From Ophioderma brevispina (lineage: Eukaryota; Echinodermata; Ophiuroidea; Amphilepidida; Ophiodermatidae), in the NCBI GenBank assembly GCA_023653785.1, contig JAMKCH010072251.1, positions 1-64,000 on the forward strand: a DNA stretch of 64,000 nucleotides. Direction: 5' to 3'. Under the pieces are notes generated by a model. It was not told the DNA's origin. It ran no database searches and worked only from the letters and a program-made list of their open reading frames with translations. Positions 47,605 through 58,719 of the stretch are shown here, piece by piece (position 1 is the stretch's first letter; the number at the start of each line of letters is the position of its first letter). A program made the translations under genes and the position numbers.

Positions 47605-47712
47605 ATCAATTTTTCAGGTAAGTATCGGATGGCCCAGTGGATGCGCCGACGGACCCAAGACCGCCTAGGATTCCGGATTTCCATGTTCGAGTCTCATACA
47701 AGGTAAGTAATG
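47605..47712 (+). repeat. tRNA-like direct repeat, right copy
   Basis: It shares TTTTTCAGGTAAGTATC, GGCCCAGTGGATG, TAGGATTCCGGATTTCCATG and GTTCGAGTCTCA with 41,695-41,820, in the same orientation, although the outer arrays are inverted. Confidence 0.55.
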
Positions 47713-48239
47713 TTTTCTTCTTTTTGGTCATCACTTTTTTTACTTCCCGCTCCCTTGGGGGAGGAGAAATGCCTGAGGGTGGGGAGTTATATTTTCGCTT
47801 CTTTTTCTTCTCCGGACTTCGAAAATTTCAGCGGGTTGTGACCTTGCCGTTGCCATGGCCCGGTTAGTCAAGGGTCACGTGCCCGGTCAAGGTCAGAGGT
47901 TGTGACCTGTTAATAGGTCAGGGCTGGGACCGAGTCATATTGTAAAAGTGCGGTCCGGCTTAGCCAATTCATTCCCCAAGAAATGACCGGTAGATTTATA
48001 ATAATAAAGTGTTGGCACTACCGGGTTCCGCCAAACCTATTTAGGATTGGGTGTTTTAAGGTTCATATCTAATGTTTTAGAGGGTGCGTATCATGCCTAG
48101 TTTCTGACAACAAACTCGCAACAAGTCCGTTGACTGGGCCATCGCTATGAAAGTTGCTCTAAGGATGGAAAAGCGCCCGACCAGAACGGTATACTATAGG
48201 AGTGTAGTACATCTCAGACATTTAAAAAATGAACAAGTC

Positions 48240-49115
48240 CAGAGGTCAGAAAAACTAATCCCAGAGCGTATCGCGTCCTTGTTCAGCGGACATTCGCCCT
48301 AGATCTTTTGGTGAAAAGTCACCTAGCCGGGCCACGGTATGCAGACCTTGTTTTTTCAAAAAATAAACTAAGTCCAGAGCGGAACGCTTCCTGGTTCAGC
48401 GGAAAGTCGCCCTAGATCGTTTGGTAAAAATAACCTAGCCGGGCACTGATGTATACTTTTCAAAATAAACTAAGTCCAGCGCGGACCGCTTCCGATTGGT
48501 CAGCGGAAAGTCGCTCTAGATCTTTTGGGTGAAAAATCACGTAGCCGGGCACGGTAAGTAGACTTTTCAAAAAATAACTAAGTCCATAGCGGACCGCTTC
48601 CTTGGTCAGCGGAAAGTCGCTCTAGATCGTTTGGTGAAAGTCAACCTTAGCCGGGCCACGGTAATGCGACTTTTACAAATAAACTAATTCCAGAGCGACG
48701 CTTCCTTGGTCAGCGGAAAGTCGCCCTATAAGATCGTTTGGTAAAAGTACCCTACCTGGCCACGGTATGTATACTTTTCAAAATAAACTAGTCCCAGAGC
48801 GGACCGTTCCTGTCATCGGCAAATCGTTCCTAGATTATTAACCCAACTCTTGGGTGAAAAGTCCGTAGCCTGCCCGCAGCGAGATTTTTCCATAGCGGAC
48901 CCTTCATTGGTCAGCTTAAATCCCCCTAGATCTACTAAGCGAACGTGGGTGAAATGTCACGTACGTAGCCAATTCAAAAATGAACTAATTAAGTCCAGAG
49001 CGGAAAGTCGCCCTAAATCTTTCGGTGAAAAGTCAACTAGCCCGGCACGGCCTGTAGACTTTTCAAAAATAAACTAAGTCCAGAGCGGACCGTTCCTTGG
49101 TCTTCACCTGACGTG
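48240..49115 (-). repeat. ~108-bp tandem array, right arm (about 8 units)
   Basis: Reverse complement of the left-arm unit: GTCCAGAGCGGACCGCTTCC, TTGGTCAGCGGAAAGTCGCC, CTAGATC(T/G)TTTGGTGAAAAG and TAGCCGGGCCACGGTATG. Boxes fall near 48,335, 48,445, 48,549, 48,655, 48,760, 48,871 and 49,042. Confidence 0.9.
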
Positions 49116-49269
49116 GCCGGTGGACTTAGAGGAGCGTTCGCGCTGAATGCTAGTTCAAAAAACCACTAAGTACCAAAAAATTACTAAGCAGCGGTCGGGG
49201 CGCCCTACTCGAAATCGCAATCGTCAGGCGCAATAACGGGAAAAAAATTTCCTAGTACGGAGTTAGGTA

Positions 49270-49400
49270 CGTAAGGGATATAGGAAACCCTTTGAAAGCC
49301 CAAGTAAAGAAGCCATGACTGACCCATTAAAACCTACAATGGTCCCATATAGAAAATCTACTGAAAGCCCAAGAATGAAGTCCACCATTTAGCTATAAGT
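49270..49400. repeat. ~70-bp minisatellite, right block
   Basis: It contains AAACCTACAATGGTCCCATA and CTACTGAAAGCCCAAGAATG, matching 35,930-36,175 in the same orientation. About two units. Confidence 0.7.
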
Positions 49401-49404
49401 TAAC

Positions 49405-50745
49405 CAATCCTATCACTAAAACGTAGCTAAGCCTGCATATTTATGAAAACTCCTAATTCAACAGCGCCACCTACGTCAAGCTCCACACAGGAAGCAGAGA
49501 CGAGTATGGAAGTGGTAGTCAATGTGTGAAGTGCTAAGGTTTTATAACGAAAATGTCTATTGAAGGTAGTGGAAACATCAAAAATATGCAGTTGTTTGAT
49601 GATTTTTTTTTGGGGGGGGGTGATGCATGGCCATCCTGAATGAAGTATTCACGAAACTTTTCGTAACAAAATTTATTTTTCTGATAAACTCAGGTGTAAT
49701 TGAATTTTTGAGCACCTGAAAAAACTGCGTCTGAGAAACCTAGAAATTAAAATTGCTGAACAAATTTTTTATAATATACCGAGAATTGTTTTTTATTTTA
49801 TGACCAAAAATTCCTTCAGATTTAGATAATGTGGGTGATCCTGAATCGATATTTTGGTTTTATAACCTAATCATTAACAGTCAAATATGGCTTGCAAATA
49901 CGGTTTCGATGTGCAATTGACGGTCAATGTGAGCCATTTCTTGAGAAAATTCTTAAAAAGACGAAATCGCATTTAAGTTTTTCGACTTCTTACTGGAAAC
50001 AAAATACAAATTCAAATGATTCGGCAGGGGCTGATTGATGCACCACAAAAAAATAGATATCCCTGTTTAAAAGTAAATCTTGAAATAATTGACAAATAAT
50101 TCTTGGATACGCAATTAAACAAGGACCATTTAAACAGCTACTCCATTTTTGATTCGCGACGCCATGTGCTATCGCAATCTCAGAAATAATATATAAAGAG
50201 AGAGAGAGAGAGAGAGAAATAATAAGTTAAATATATTCCACGCACAGGTCTACTTGAGATTTTAATATGTCGTTCAACGGTCTAATATTTTAAAAATAAG
50301 GGAAATAAATCTGAATTTTCCCTTCCTATTCCATTCTTTATCCTAAAGTGCACTGATTTTATTGAAAATTACATAAGTGTTATTTCGATTCCTTATATAG
50401 AAGCAAACCTTTGTCTCGTTCTGTATAAAGGGTTGTAGTTGATTGGGAGCTAGGGAGGGGGTTTCCCCTTGAAAAAAATGCCACAATTTGCTTTATAAAT
50501 CACACTACTGTCAACGAGCTTCGGGTACAAGCGTTACGGTTATAATAGCTAATGCACCAGCGCTCCCTAACGGATGCATGAACATTCGCCATCTCTTGAG
50601 AAGGCCAGGGTTGGAATGATTTTATTCTCAAAGAGGAAAATCGCTTTGTACTCCGAATTTGGCAAGGACGAAAATAGGCTTGAAGATTCAAAAATAGGCA
50701 CAAATGTGTGGACGTCTATACCATCCATAAAATCCTTTCCCTAAT
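49405..50745. other. Intergenic; (GA)n at 50,199-50,216
   Basis: No gene was recognised. Near 50,302-50,410 lies a ~110-bp segment (TTCCTATTCCATTCTTTATC, GTGCACTGATTTTATTGAAA) that reappears at 54,555-54,665. Confidence 0.45.
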
Positions 50746-50754
50746 GTATATAAA

Positions 50755-51776
50755 CAGTTCAAAAAAAGTAAGTCCCCCCCTGACAAATGTGCATTTTTTT
50801 CTGGACAAGTTAGGCTCCTTAACCTGTTACAAAAATGTAAAATGTACACGGAAATGTTACACATTTAATGGGCAAAAAGTTTCGCACAGCAGTTGACCTT
50901 CTCTCTGAAACGACGTCATTTATTAAATTTGATGACAAAATAAAAAATGGCACTTTTTTGCATAGGGCTTTAACAGTCGAGGAAAATCAAGTTTTAAAGA
51001 TTTTTTTTAAATATTCTTTCCCATTACCGGAACATCCGATTCCATAAATTTGGTTTACCACATGGTAGCTTTGAGTTTCGTCTTTCCATTGGTTATCAAA
51101 TTAAGTGGCCAACATTCCTATAATGACGTCACTATGACGTCATAAGTTGAGGAGAAGGAAAGTATCACAAATACTGGTATAGGGTGGAAAAATTGATTAT
51201 TTCGCAATAGTTCCGGACTCAAAAAATTGCACTACAATATCTGAGTATTAATTAAAACTAGTCAGTATCTCATTAAAGAGAGCAAAAAACCGCTGTGGAA
51301 ATCGGATATCCGAAACTTTTTTGGTGAAAAAAAAAACATTTCCCCTATTCTTTCACTGTGTACTATGGAAATTGGACAGTATGCTGACATGGAACTTTAC
51401 TAACGTCAGGCCTGAAGTAATCAGGCATGTGGTACTTCCAATCTTTGGTAGCAATAGAAAGGACAGATAACCAATAGCTATCCATTAGGTACCAAATCCA
51501 GTGTCTGTAGTTTACTGCGTTGTACTCGGCATGTTGGTACTTCGCCGTTCGGGATTTTTCGTTGTTAAATCTATGCACGAATGCCACTTTTCAATTTCGT
51601 CATCAAATTTAATCAAAGTACATCATTTCAGGGAGAGGAGAATATGAACATTGTGTGATTTGTGTATGCACATAAAATGGGTAACATTGCAGTGAATATT
51701 TCACATTTTGTAACAGGTTAAGGAGCCTAACTTTCCAGAAAAGTGCACTTTGTCAGGGGGGACTATTTTTGAACTG
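50755..51776. mobile_element. Tc1/mariner-like TIR element enclosing a family-1 MITE core
   Basis: The ends CAGTTCAAAAA (50,755) and TTTTTGAACTG (to 51,776) start inverted arms of about 220 bp. The arms share CTGACAAA.GTGCA, AGTTAGGCTCCTTAACCTGT, TTAAATTTGATGAC and GTGCATAG-type blocks. The middle (about 51,020-51,560) is a family-1 MITE core in reverse orientation to copy C: AATGACGTCACTATGACGTC at 51,120-51,139 and GTACC-containing segments on both sides. It has no CCCTCGTC ends or G/C runs. TA at the right edge fits a TA target site; the left edge is eroded. Confidence 0.7.
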
Positions 51777-51893
51777 TATACACAATTTCTTCTGCAAAAA
51801 AAGAAAAATTAAAAATGTGTTGAACTGAAAACTTTAAGCGTGACAACTCAAAACGTGACTTTTGTCGATTCGCCTCTTAGCAGAATCTATTAA

Positions 51894-52672
51894 CACTTAA
51901 GGGGCCAAGGGGGGGGGGTCCTAGGGACCCTCCAAAATTTGTTTCGCGCTGGCCGCTTTACGCGTGGGTTTTTCCGACGAATTTGTTAATTGTCGACTTT
52001 TAAATGGCGCTTCTTTCATACCAAAAAATTAAAATCGGCCAAGCCGCTGATGAGTTAATTAGTGAGGTGCCCATGGACCCCCCTTGTGCACTAACGGAAG
52101 TCAACTGAGAATATTATAAAAATCCAAAGAACCCAAAGCAATTTTTTTTGCTGTTTGTTCACACCATAATATAAGTAACACAAATAATAGAAACATTAAA
52201 AATAATTAACCCTTATGTGCTAAAACAAACAATTTCGTGTGACGTTGCCCTAAACCGTTAATGTACAAAGTCTTGGGAAAATGATGGGTATTTTGCTACC
52301 ACCCTTCAAAATACAATGATTCCTAATAAAACTTCATTTGTTTTTGTAAAATATATGTAATTTGGATCTTCTCGAGTAGATATAACATTCTAAAGAAGTT
52401 TTCAAAATGTTTGATGTAAAGCGCAAGGCTCAGTTGAATTTTCCGTCTTTTGACATGTTTCGCGTGTTTTGAAAACAATGTTTTTGCCCCTTCATTGGCA
52501 TCCCAACTAAACAAATTTAATTTTTAGTGCTGTTGGGGTGTCTTAGACCCTTCCAGTGGTATAAATTTCGTACAAAAATTCCCTCGGGAAAGTGGTCCTT
52601 AGGGGGTCCCATGGACCCCCCCCCCCCCCCTTGGGCACCAAACGGGAGTAAAACCCCTTTGTCACTTAAGTG
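51894..52672. mobile_element. TTAA MITE family 2, complete copy
   Basis: It starts CACTTAAGGGGCCAAGGGG after TTAA (51890-51893) and ends GGGCACCAAACGGG...CACTTAAGTG before TTAA (52673-52676), so an exact 4-bp TTAA duplication is present. Terminal CACTTAAG and GGTCC..GGACC/poly-G blocks are inverted. Length is 779 bp with no coding capacity. The right half (52,330-52,540) is homologous to 25,220-25,440, and the left half to 62,288-62,600 in inverse orientation. Confidence 0.8.
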
Positions 52673-52679
52673 TTAACGG

Positions 52680-54180
52680 CATTTTCAGTAGCCCTATAGC
52701 ATCTCACGCCCCCTTTAAAAAACCATCTCTGGTGTTGTAATTGAAATACCAATTGGTGGACAGCCAAAACGTCTATATTTATTAGATATTATGTAATAAG
52801 TATGAAAATACAGGATATTTGTAACGTAACTCCTAATAACAAAATCAATCCGATTTGGGTAGATTTGATTTGTAAACACATAGGTAGGTTTCCCCTGGTA
52901 CCTAAGATGTTTAAAAATAAAGCATTTTCAATACCCCCCCCGACGTCTAACGATCCTCCTAAATCACGCTTTTTCTTTTCCTTATCTTTCTTTTTATTAA
53001 GGAGCCACTAATTTAAGCATCCAGGATCTATATTCATTCCATAATCACGTAATTACTAGAAATGTTATCAGTTCATACTACATATGCCATGTGTCCTAAG
53101 TGGGAAACCCCTTTCGTGACGCACAGATTGTTGTGAGAATTTCCCTTTTCCAATTTTGTGGTCCAACAACTTTGTCTTGCCAACATCAGAACTATGCAAA
53201 AGCATAAATTTTTGGAAAGCTTATAAAATAAGGATTCCAATGGCATCAAAATATACTTGATATTCAGGGTGTACAAGTAGATATACAGGGTGTAACAAGT
53301 AAATGTTAAAGAAAAAAGGGGTTGCCCTGTGAAATTTTGATTTCCTTTCAGAAGAATTTGATGCACTTGGGGACCACACAATTGAAAAGAACACTAAAAG
53401 AGCTTTCAGAAAATATATAGTTTATATAGGGTGCAGTGATTCCTTACGTGTACATGGTTGACTTAAATAACCTTCGTTATGAAAAAATGCTAATTAATGC
53501 AAGTTTTATTTACTACTGTTAATTAGTTCATTCCTTCCTTTAAAATGGTGTACATATGTGTACTAACTTGATAGCATACATTGAATCTTTGTTTGATGAT
53601 TTTTGACCATTTAGATAGTAATTTACAAAATATTAGTTTACACTATATTTTACAAGCTTTTACACAGAGGTCTATGGGAAGACCATTTTGAAGCTCGTTA
53701 TTTTGCTTATTAAGTCTAATTAATGCAAGTTAGATCATTACCTTGTTCCATGTTTTTAATTGCTGCAATGTCCAAGATTAAGTATACATAAAAAGAATAT
53801 CCATCCTGCACAATTAATAAGTAATAATTATGTTTTTCATAATTTTGCTCAGCAAACTTGAATTTTCCCATAGACTTTCTATGGTACCGTGCCCTCACAC
53901 AGCCGTGCCCTCACATCCTCCACTCTGCATGCTCGTTAGTATAATTGATCATAAAATTAATTAGCATCAAAGGAGAAACCTGAATTTGGTGTCATATGAA
54001 AGAAGAAAAACTAGGCTTTAAAAAAAGACCAAAAAAGAAGGGTGTAGGTATTCATCTTCATTTTGAAAATACCATTATCATTTCATATTTTTATGAAAAA
54101 TGTCACACCTCCACCATATTGAGGTTCCCAACTTATGACGCATGGCAGTATAACATTTAGCCAATAATCTTTATATTTAT
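52680..54180. other. Intergenic, nothing recognised
   Basis: Two short 'CAGGGTGTA(A)CAAGTA' repeats occur near 53,265-53,300. Frames of 60-100 codons on either strand show no domain features. Confidence 0.45.
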
Positions 54181-54186
54181 ATTTAA

Positions 54187-54870
54187 CCCTCCTCTGTGTG
54201 AGCCATTTTGTAACAAAGTGGTTGGCACCCTCTGTGATTTTCACCCGTTTCCTATAAATTTGGCACCACAGTATAGCTTAGAGTTTCTTCTTTTCATTGG
54301 TATCAAAAAGTGTCAACATTGCCAATATGACGTCATTATGGCGTCGAGGAAAGTATGATATTTCACAATTTTACTGACTCAAAAACATTATTATAGCACT
54401 AAAACGCTCTGAGCATATGAAACTAGTCATTTTCCATCAAGTAGAGCCCAGAACCGGTGTAAAAATCGGATATTTCTAACTGAGAAATCAATTTCCCCTA
54501 TTCTACACTGTCTACTTTGGAAATTGACATGTTTACTTACATGCGAACATTATGGAAATAAATCTTAATTTTCGTTCCTATTCCACTCTTTATCCTTAAA
54601 GTGCACTGATTTTATTGAAAATTTACGTAAGTTGTTATTTCGATTCCTAATATAGAAGCAAAACCTGTGGAAATTGACATGTTTGCTTACATGCGAACAT
54701 TATGACGTCATTCTGACGTAATTTTAGGGGTGCCGGTACTGAATTTGGTACCAATAGAAAGAGGAGGATCATCTATCAGACATATTAGTACTTCCCTCTC
54801 GAATGGGATGGTTGCCATTCCCATCCATCACTTTGGGGTCACCCTGTATCTTAACATTCAGACATGCATT
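54187..54870. mobile_element. TTAA MITE family 1, copy G, internally rearranged
   Basis: TTAA at 54183-54186 precedes CCCTCCTCTGTG. The core carries AATATGACGTCATTATGGCG and later 'TTATGACGTCATTCTGACGTAA' (split, near 54,700). At 54,512-54,706 a 38-bp block (GGAAATTGACATGTTT... ACATGCGAACATTATG) occurs twice around a ~112-bp segment also found at 50,302-50,410. The tail has 'CACTTTGGGGTCACCCTGTATCTTA' (split) as in copy A. No right terminus. Confidence 0.65.
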
Positions 54871-55389
54871 TTTTTCTTTGCTTCAGATAATGTTTTGCCT
54901 GCAATCAAGTTAGACTACTTTGAAGATCCGGTGAGATCAACAACTAACAGTCCGCCCCATGGACAAGGTGTAAATGTTGACAATGGAAGGCGTTGCACAT
55001 TCATAAACAAACGTTTGCGTCGGGGAAGAATATAGAAATGTAATGCAAATGATGGGTGCAAGTTTTCAAGTTGATTATAAGTAGATTATTTCGCATTAAT
55101 ATACCTTCCCGTTGTATTGCAAGGGAATAGCCATTTGAAAGTTTAGTCTTATTTTATACCTATACATTGCTTATAGTTTGAAATATTATCCTCACGAGTA
55201 GAATTTTAGGTTGTTGTCTAAATCTAACATATACCCACCCATGTCCGTTTGCTTCTGGATAACTGTAACTTATATAGCGACAGAACTTTAGTAAACAATA
55301 AGGGCTAATCCCATACTCATGCTATCGCGTGAGGTACGATTTGTGATATTTTTTTTTTCTTGAAAGTACGATAACTAGCGAAAGGAAAT
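54871..55389. other. 5' flank of the LRR-GPCR gene
   Basis: AT-rich, with no convincing TATA or initiator motif. A 101-codon plus frame at 54,730-55,035 lies partly in the MITE and shows no domain. Confidence 0.35.
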
Positions 55390-58300
55390 ATGTTATCAAG
55401 CTGGTATTTATTTCTATTCCTTTTTGTCGCAAAATGCGCAGTGGCGGCAGTAAATAACTTTGTTAATCCATGCATTGATACCAATGTCAATATCACAACA
55501 GAACCAGTTATCATTAACTCCACAGAATTAGCACCTTTTCATTGTTCTGCGCCTCTTTATTTAACCGAAGGAAATGCTATGTCAGTAGAGCCATTGTATG
55601 CAAGTAGGGATAACGGTTATTCTTACCTTTATGGTGAGCAGTTAGATAATTCAAGTAGCCAGTGTCTTAAAAAATATGTTTTAATTTATTTAGATTTAAC
55701 CCCATGTATTGCTTATATTACGTCAACGATATACAAACTGCATATGAGAAATGTACATTTGAGTTTGAATTTGCAGGGACGAAAGGTATCACCCATGAAT
55801 TGCCAAAACATTTCTGAGCATGAAGCACTGTTATCTGAGGATGATATTTTACCAAGATGCAGTACCGCCGGATATGATTTCGTAAGAGAAGGTTACATAA
55901 ACTGGCAATCGTACACTGCGTATGACCTAAAGTGTGTTAAAGGGTGTTTTTGCATCCTCGGCTACAGAAACTGGACCCAACTCTGTGAAAGATCCGAGAA
56001 ACTAGTAACTCTTATTGTTTATAATCCTGATATAGAACAGTTGTCGTTCTATGGTACCAATTTAAACAACATAACTAACGATGCGTTTATAGGTCTTGGT
56101 ACTTTAACACACTTAAAACTTTCCAAAAATAACCTGACATCATTGTGTGAGGGCACATTTGAAGCCATGGTTCATTTGGTAGTACTAGAGCTTGGTTTCA
56201 ATCAAATTAAGTCAATGCCTGATGGCATATTTGATGGTTTGTATCAGTTGAAGTCTCTTCATCTTTATTCTAATTGGCTAGGGTCACTCTCTAGTGAAAT
56301 ATTTGATGATCTGACTCAGCTAGATGATCTTCTTCTTGAGGACAATTGTCTTAAGGAACTGCCTTCAGCTATTTTTAGTGGTTTAGCTCACTTGCGTACC
56401 ATTTACCTCGATAACAATCAACTGATGTCATTGTATAATGACACCTTTAACGGTTTGGTGAAGTTGTATGTGCTTTCTCTTGACTACAATCAGCTGAAGA
56501 CATTACCAGAAGGGATGTTTGGTGATTTGGTTAATTTGGAATACCTTTATCTTGCATATAATACGCTAGCATCATTACCTAGTGACGCATTTAATAGTTT
56601 ATATCAGGTGAAGCGAATTGACTTAAAAAACAACAACATTATCACACTACCAAATGACACATTTGGGAAACTTTTAAATTTGACGACGCTCTATCTACAA
56701 AATAACCAACTGCTAACTTTACCAAAAGATGTATTTCAAAACCTGTTCTCATTGCGATGTTTGGATCTTGCCAATAATTCCTTAATGATATTGTCCAGTC
56801 ACATATTTGAGCATTTACCGAATGTCAGAGAACTGTTTCTAAACAATAATCAGCTGTTCGACCTACCAGATAACGTTTTCGAAAATGTAACGGCCTTAGG
56901 GCACTTGGATTTGAGTAATAACATCTTAACAGAATTGCATTTTGAATTCTCTCACCCATTATTTCATTTACGGATTTTAAATGTCTCAAATAATAAGTTA
57001 TTATCTTTGCCACAAATCAATTCACTTTTAAATTTACAAATAGTCGATGTTAGCTATAACAAGTTGTCAAATTTGGAACCAAATGCTTTGGGAACTGATG
57101 CAAGCATTATTTTCCTTTCTTTAAATAATAATAACATAGCTGAACCCCCACGTGATTTTTTGAACAACTACCTAATTTAAAGGTTCTTTTCTTGAATAAT
57201 AATTTGATACGCTACATTAAACCAAATGCATTCAAAAAACAAGATAATATGACTACACTTACAATAGCTAACAACCAGGTATACAAAATTGCTCCGGGTT
57301 CGTTTTCTGGCCTGCCAAGCCTTATAAACCTGGAATTCCAACAAAACAAAATAAAATTCTTACCCGGACGCGCCTTCAGTCATTTAAACAAGCTACGATT
57401 CATCAATGTCTCAAATAATTATATCCAAAAGATCGAAGCAGAAGTATTTTACAAAACAAACCTTCAAGTTATAGATTTAAGAGCTAACAATTTATTTCTT
57501 GTCACAAAATCTTCGTTTGCAGGAACAGAAAACGCAATAATATTGGTCAGTAAAAGTGAAACATGTTGCTTTGTTTCCTATAAGAAATGCAAATCTGAGA
57601 ATCCCCGATCGCAATATCTCTCCTGTAACAGAATGGTCCCTGGCATACCATTGCAATTGTCTATGTGGGTTCTGGGCGTACTAACCATTATTTTGAACGG
57701 GTCGGTATTTTTTCTTCGTTGTCTTGATAAGCAATTCAAAGACGTTCAAACATTACTAATTTCTCACCTGTCAATGTCGGATTTTCTTATGGGCGTTAGT
57801 ATGGTTTTGTTAGCTGTTGCCGATGCATATTATGGTGACTATTTTCCATATTATTCTGAACAATGGAGGACGGGCCTTCTCTGCAAATTAATTAGCATAC
57901 TTTCATTTTTGTCAAACGAGGTGTCAGTATTACTAATCACCATGATTAGTTTTGATAGATTTCAGGCTGTGAAGTACCCGTTCAGCAGCAAACGCTTGCA
58001 ATCAAAGTCTAGAAAGATATGTTTGGCAGTAATTTGGTCGATTGGAATAATATTAAGTGTTATCCCTGTGGGTCTATCAAACACCTTTACTGATGTTTAT
58101 GAGCTCTCTGAAGTCTGTGTTGGAATTCCTCTAGTAAGAAGACCGATAACTTTAACCAAAAATAGTTTTATTCGTGTAAATCAAACAGTGCCCCATATGT
58201 CATATTATTTACCTTACGATTACCAAAGTAGTTCTCTTGAGATCTACAACAAACAAATATCAACCCTTGCTATCCACATATATAACATAGTCATTGGACA

Positions 58301-58661
58301 TCAAGTAGCCGCGTATTTTTACATCATTGTTTTCATCGGCATCAACCTTATTTGTTTACTCCTAGTTGCCGTGTTTTATATACACATTTTCAATACTGTA
58401 AGAAAAACGGCAAAGAAAGCTGGACGAAAACCAGACGGAACGCAAGAAATGCGTAGAACTATTAAGATGTCTGCCGTTGTGTTGACGGATTTTTGCACAT
58501 GGGTTCCACTCCTTCTGGTGTGCATTCTTGCACAGTGTGGAGTCATTACAGTGCAACCAGTGACGTATGCTTGGGCTGTTGCATTTATTTTACCTATCAA
58601 TTCAGCTATTAATCCATTTCTTTATACCCTGATAACTCTTATTGAAGAAAGAAAGAAATAA
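55390..58661 (+). CDS. Leucine-rich-repeat GPCR (relaxin-receptor/GRL101-like), intronless, one frameshift
   Basis: A cell-surface receptor of the rhodopsin class with a large LRR ectodomain; ligand unknown. Frame 1 (55390-57180, 596 codons) begins with a signal peptide (MLSSWYLFLFLFVAKCAVAA), a ~180-residue cysteine-containing N-terminal region, CVKGCFCILGY (LRR N-cap), then about 16 LRRs of the LxxLxLxxNxL type. Frame 2 (57192-58661) continues with about five LRRs, a C-cap (ETCCFVSYKKC), and seven membrane helices. Helix 2 has HLSMSDFLMG, helix 3 ends SFDRFQAVKYP (DRF instead of DRY), helix 6 has LTDFCTWVP, helix 7 NSAINPFLYT (NPxxY-like). The receptor stops a few residues after helix 7. 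The two frames join inside one LRR (FLNN..PNLKVLFLNNN) if a single base is missing near 57,165. That is either a sequencing error or a fresh null allele. No LDL-receptor class A module is visible, unlike relaxin receptors. Confidence 0.88.
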
Positions 58662-58719
58662 CGATTGTTACGACATCTTATAGAAGCCAAGATCAGATAT
58701 ACATTTTAAACATAAATGA

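Larger units (their letters stand above)
38420..49115. mobile_element. Giant inverted-repeat composite carrying piggyBac sequences
   Basis: The left arm (38,420 to about 40,290) and right arm (about 47,990-49,115) are inverted copies. Both have arrays of the same ~108-bp unit in opposite orientation. Beyond the arrays the pairing continues in single-copy sequence: TCTGAGATGTAC, TATAGTATACGTTCTGG and TTCATAGCGATG-type blocks at 40,060-40,150 pair with 48,145-48,220. At the outer edge, GGCTACGTACGATGACATTT (38,422-38,441) pairs with the segment at 48,945-48,965. The interior holds a piggyBac transposase relic, two tRNA-like direct repeats, a 2.2-kb duplication and a ~155-bp satellite. Base composition is visibly GC-richer than the flanks. 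No precise target duplication was found. Confidence 0.6.
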
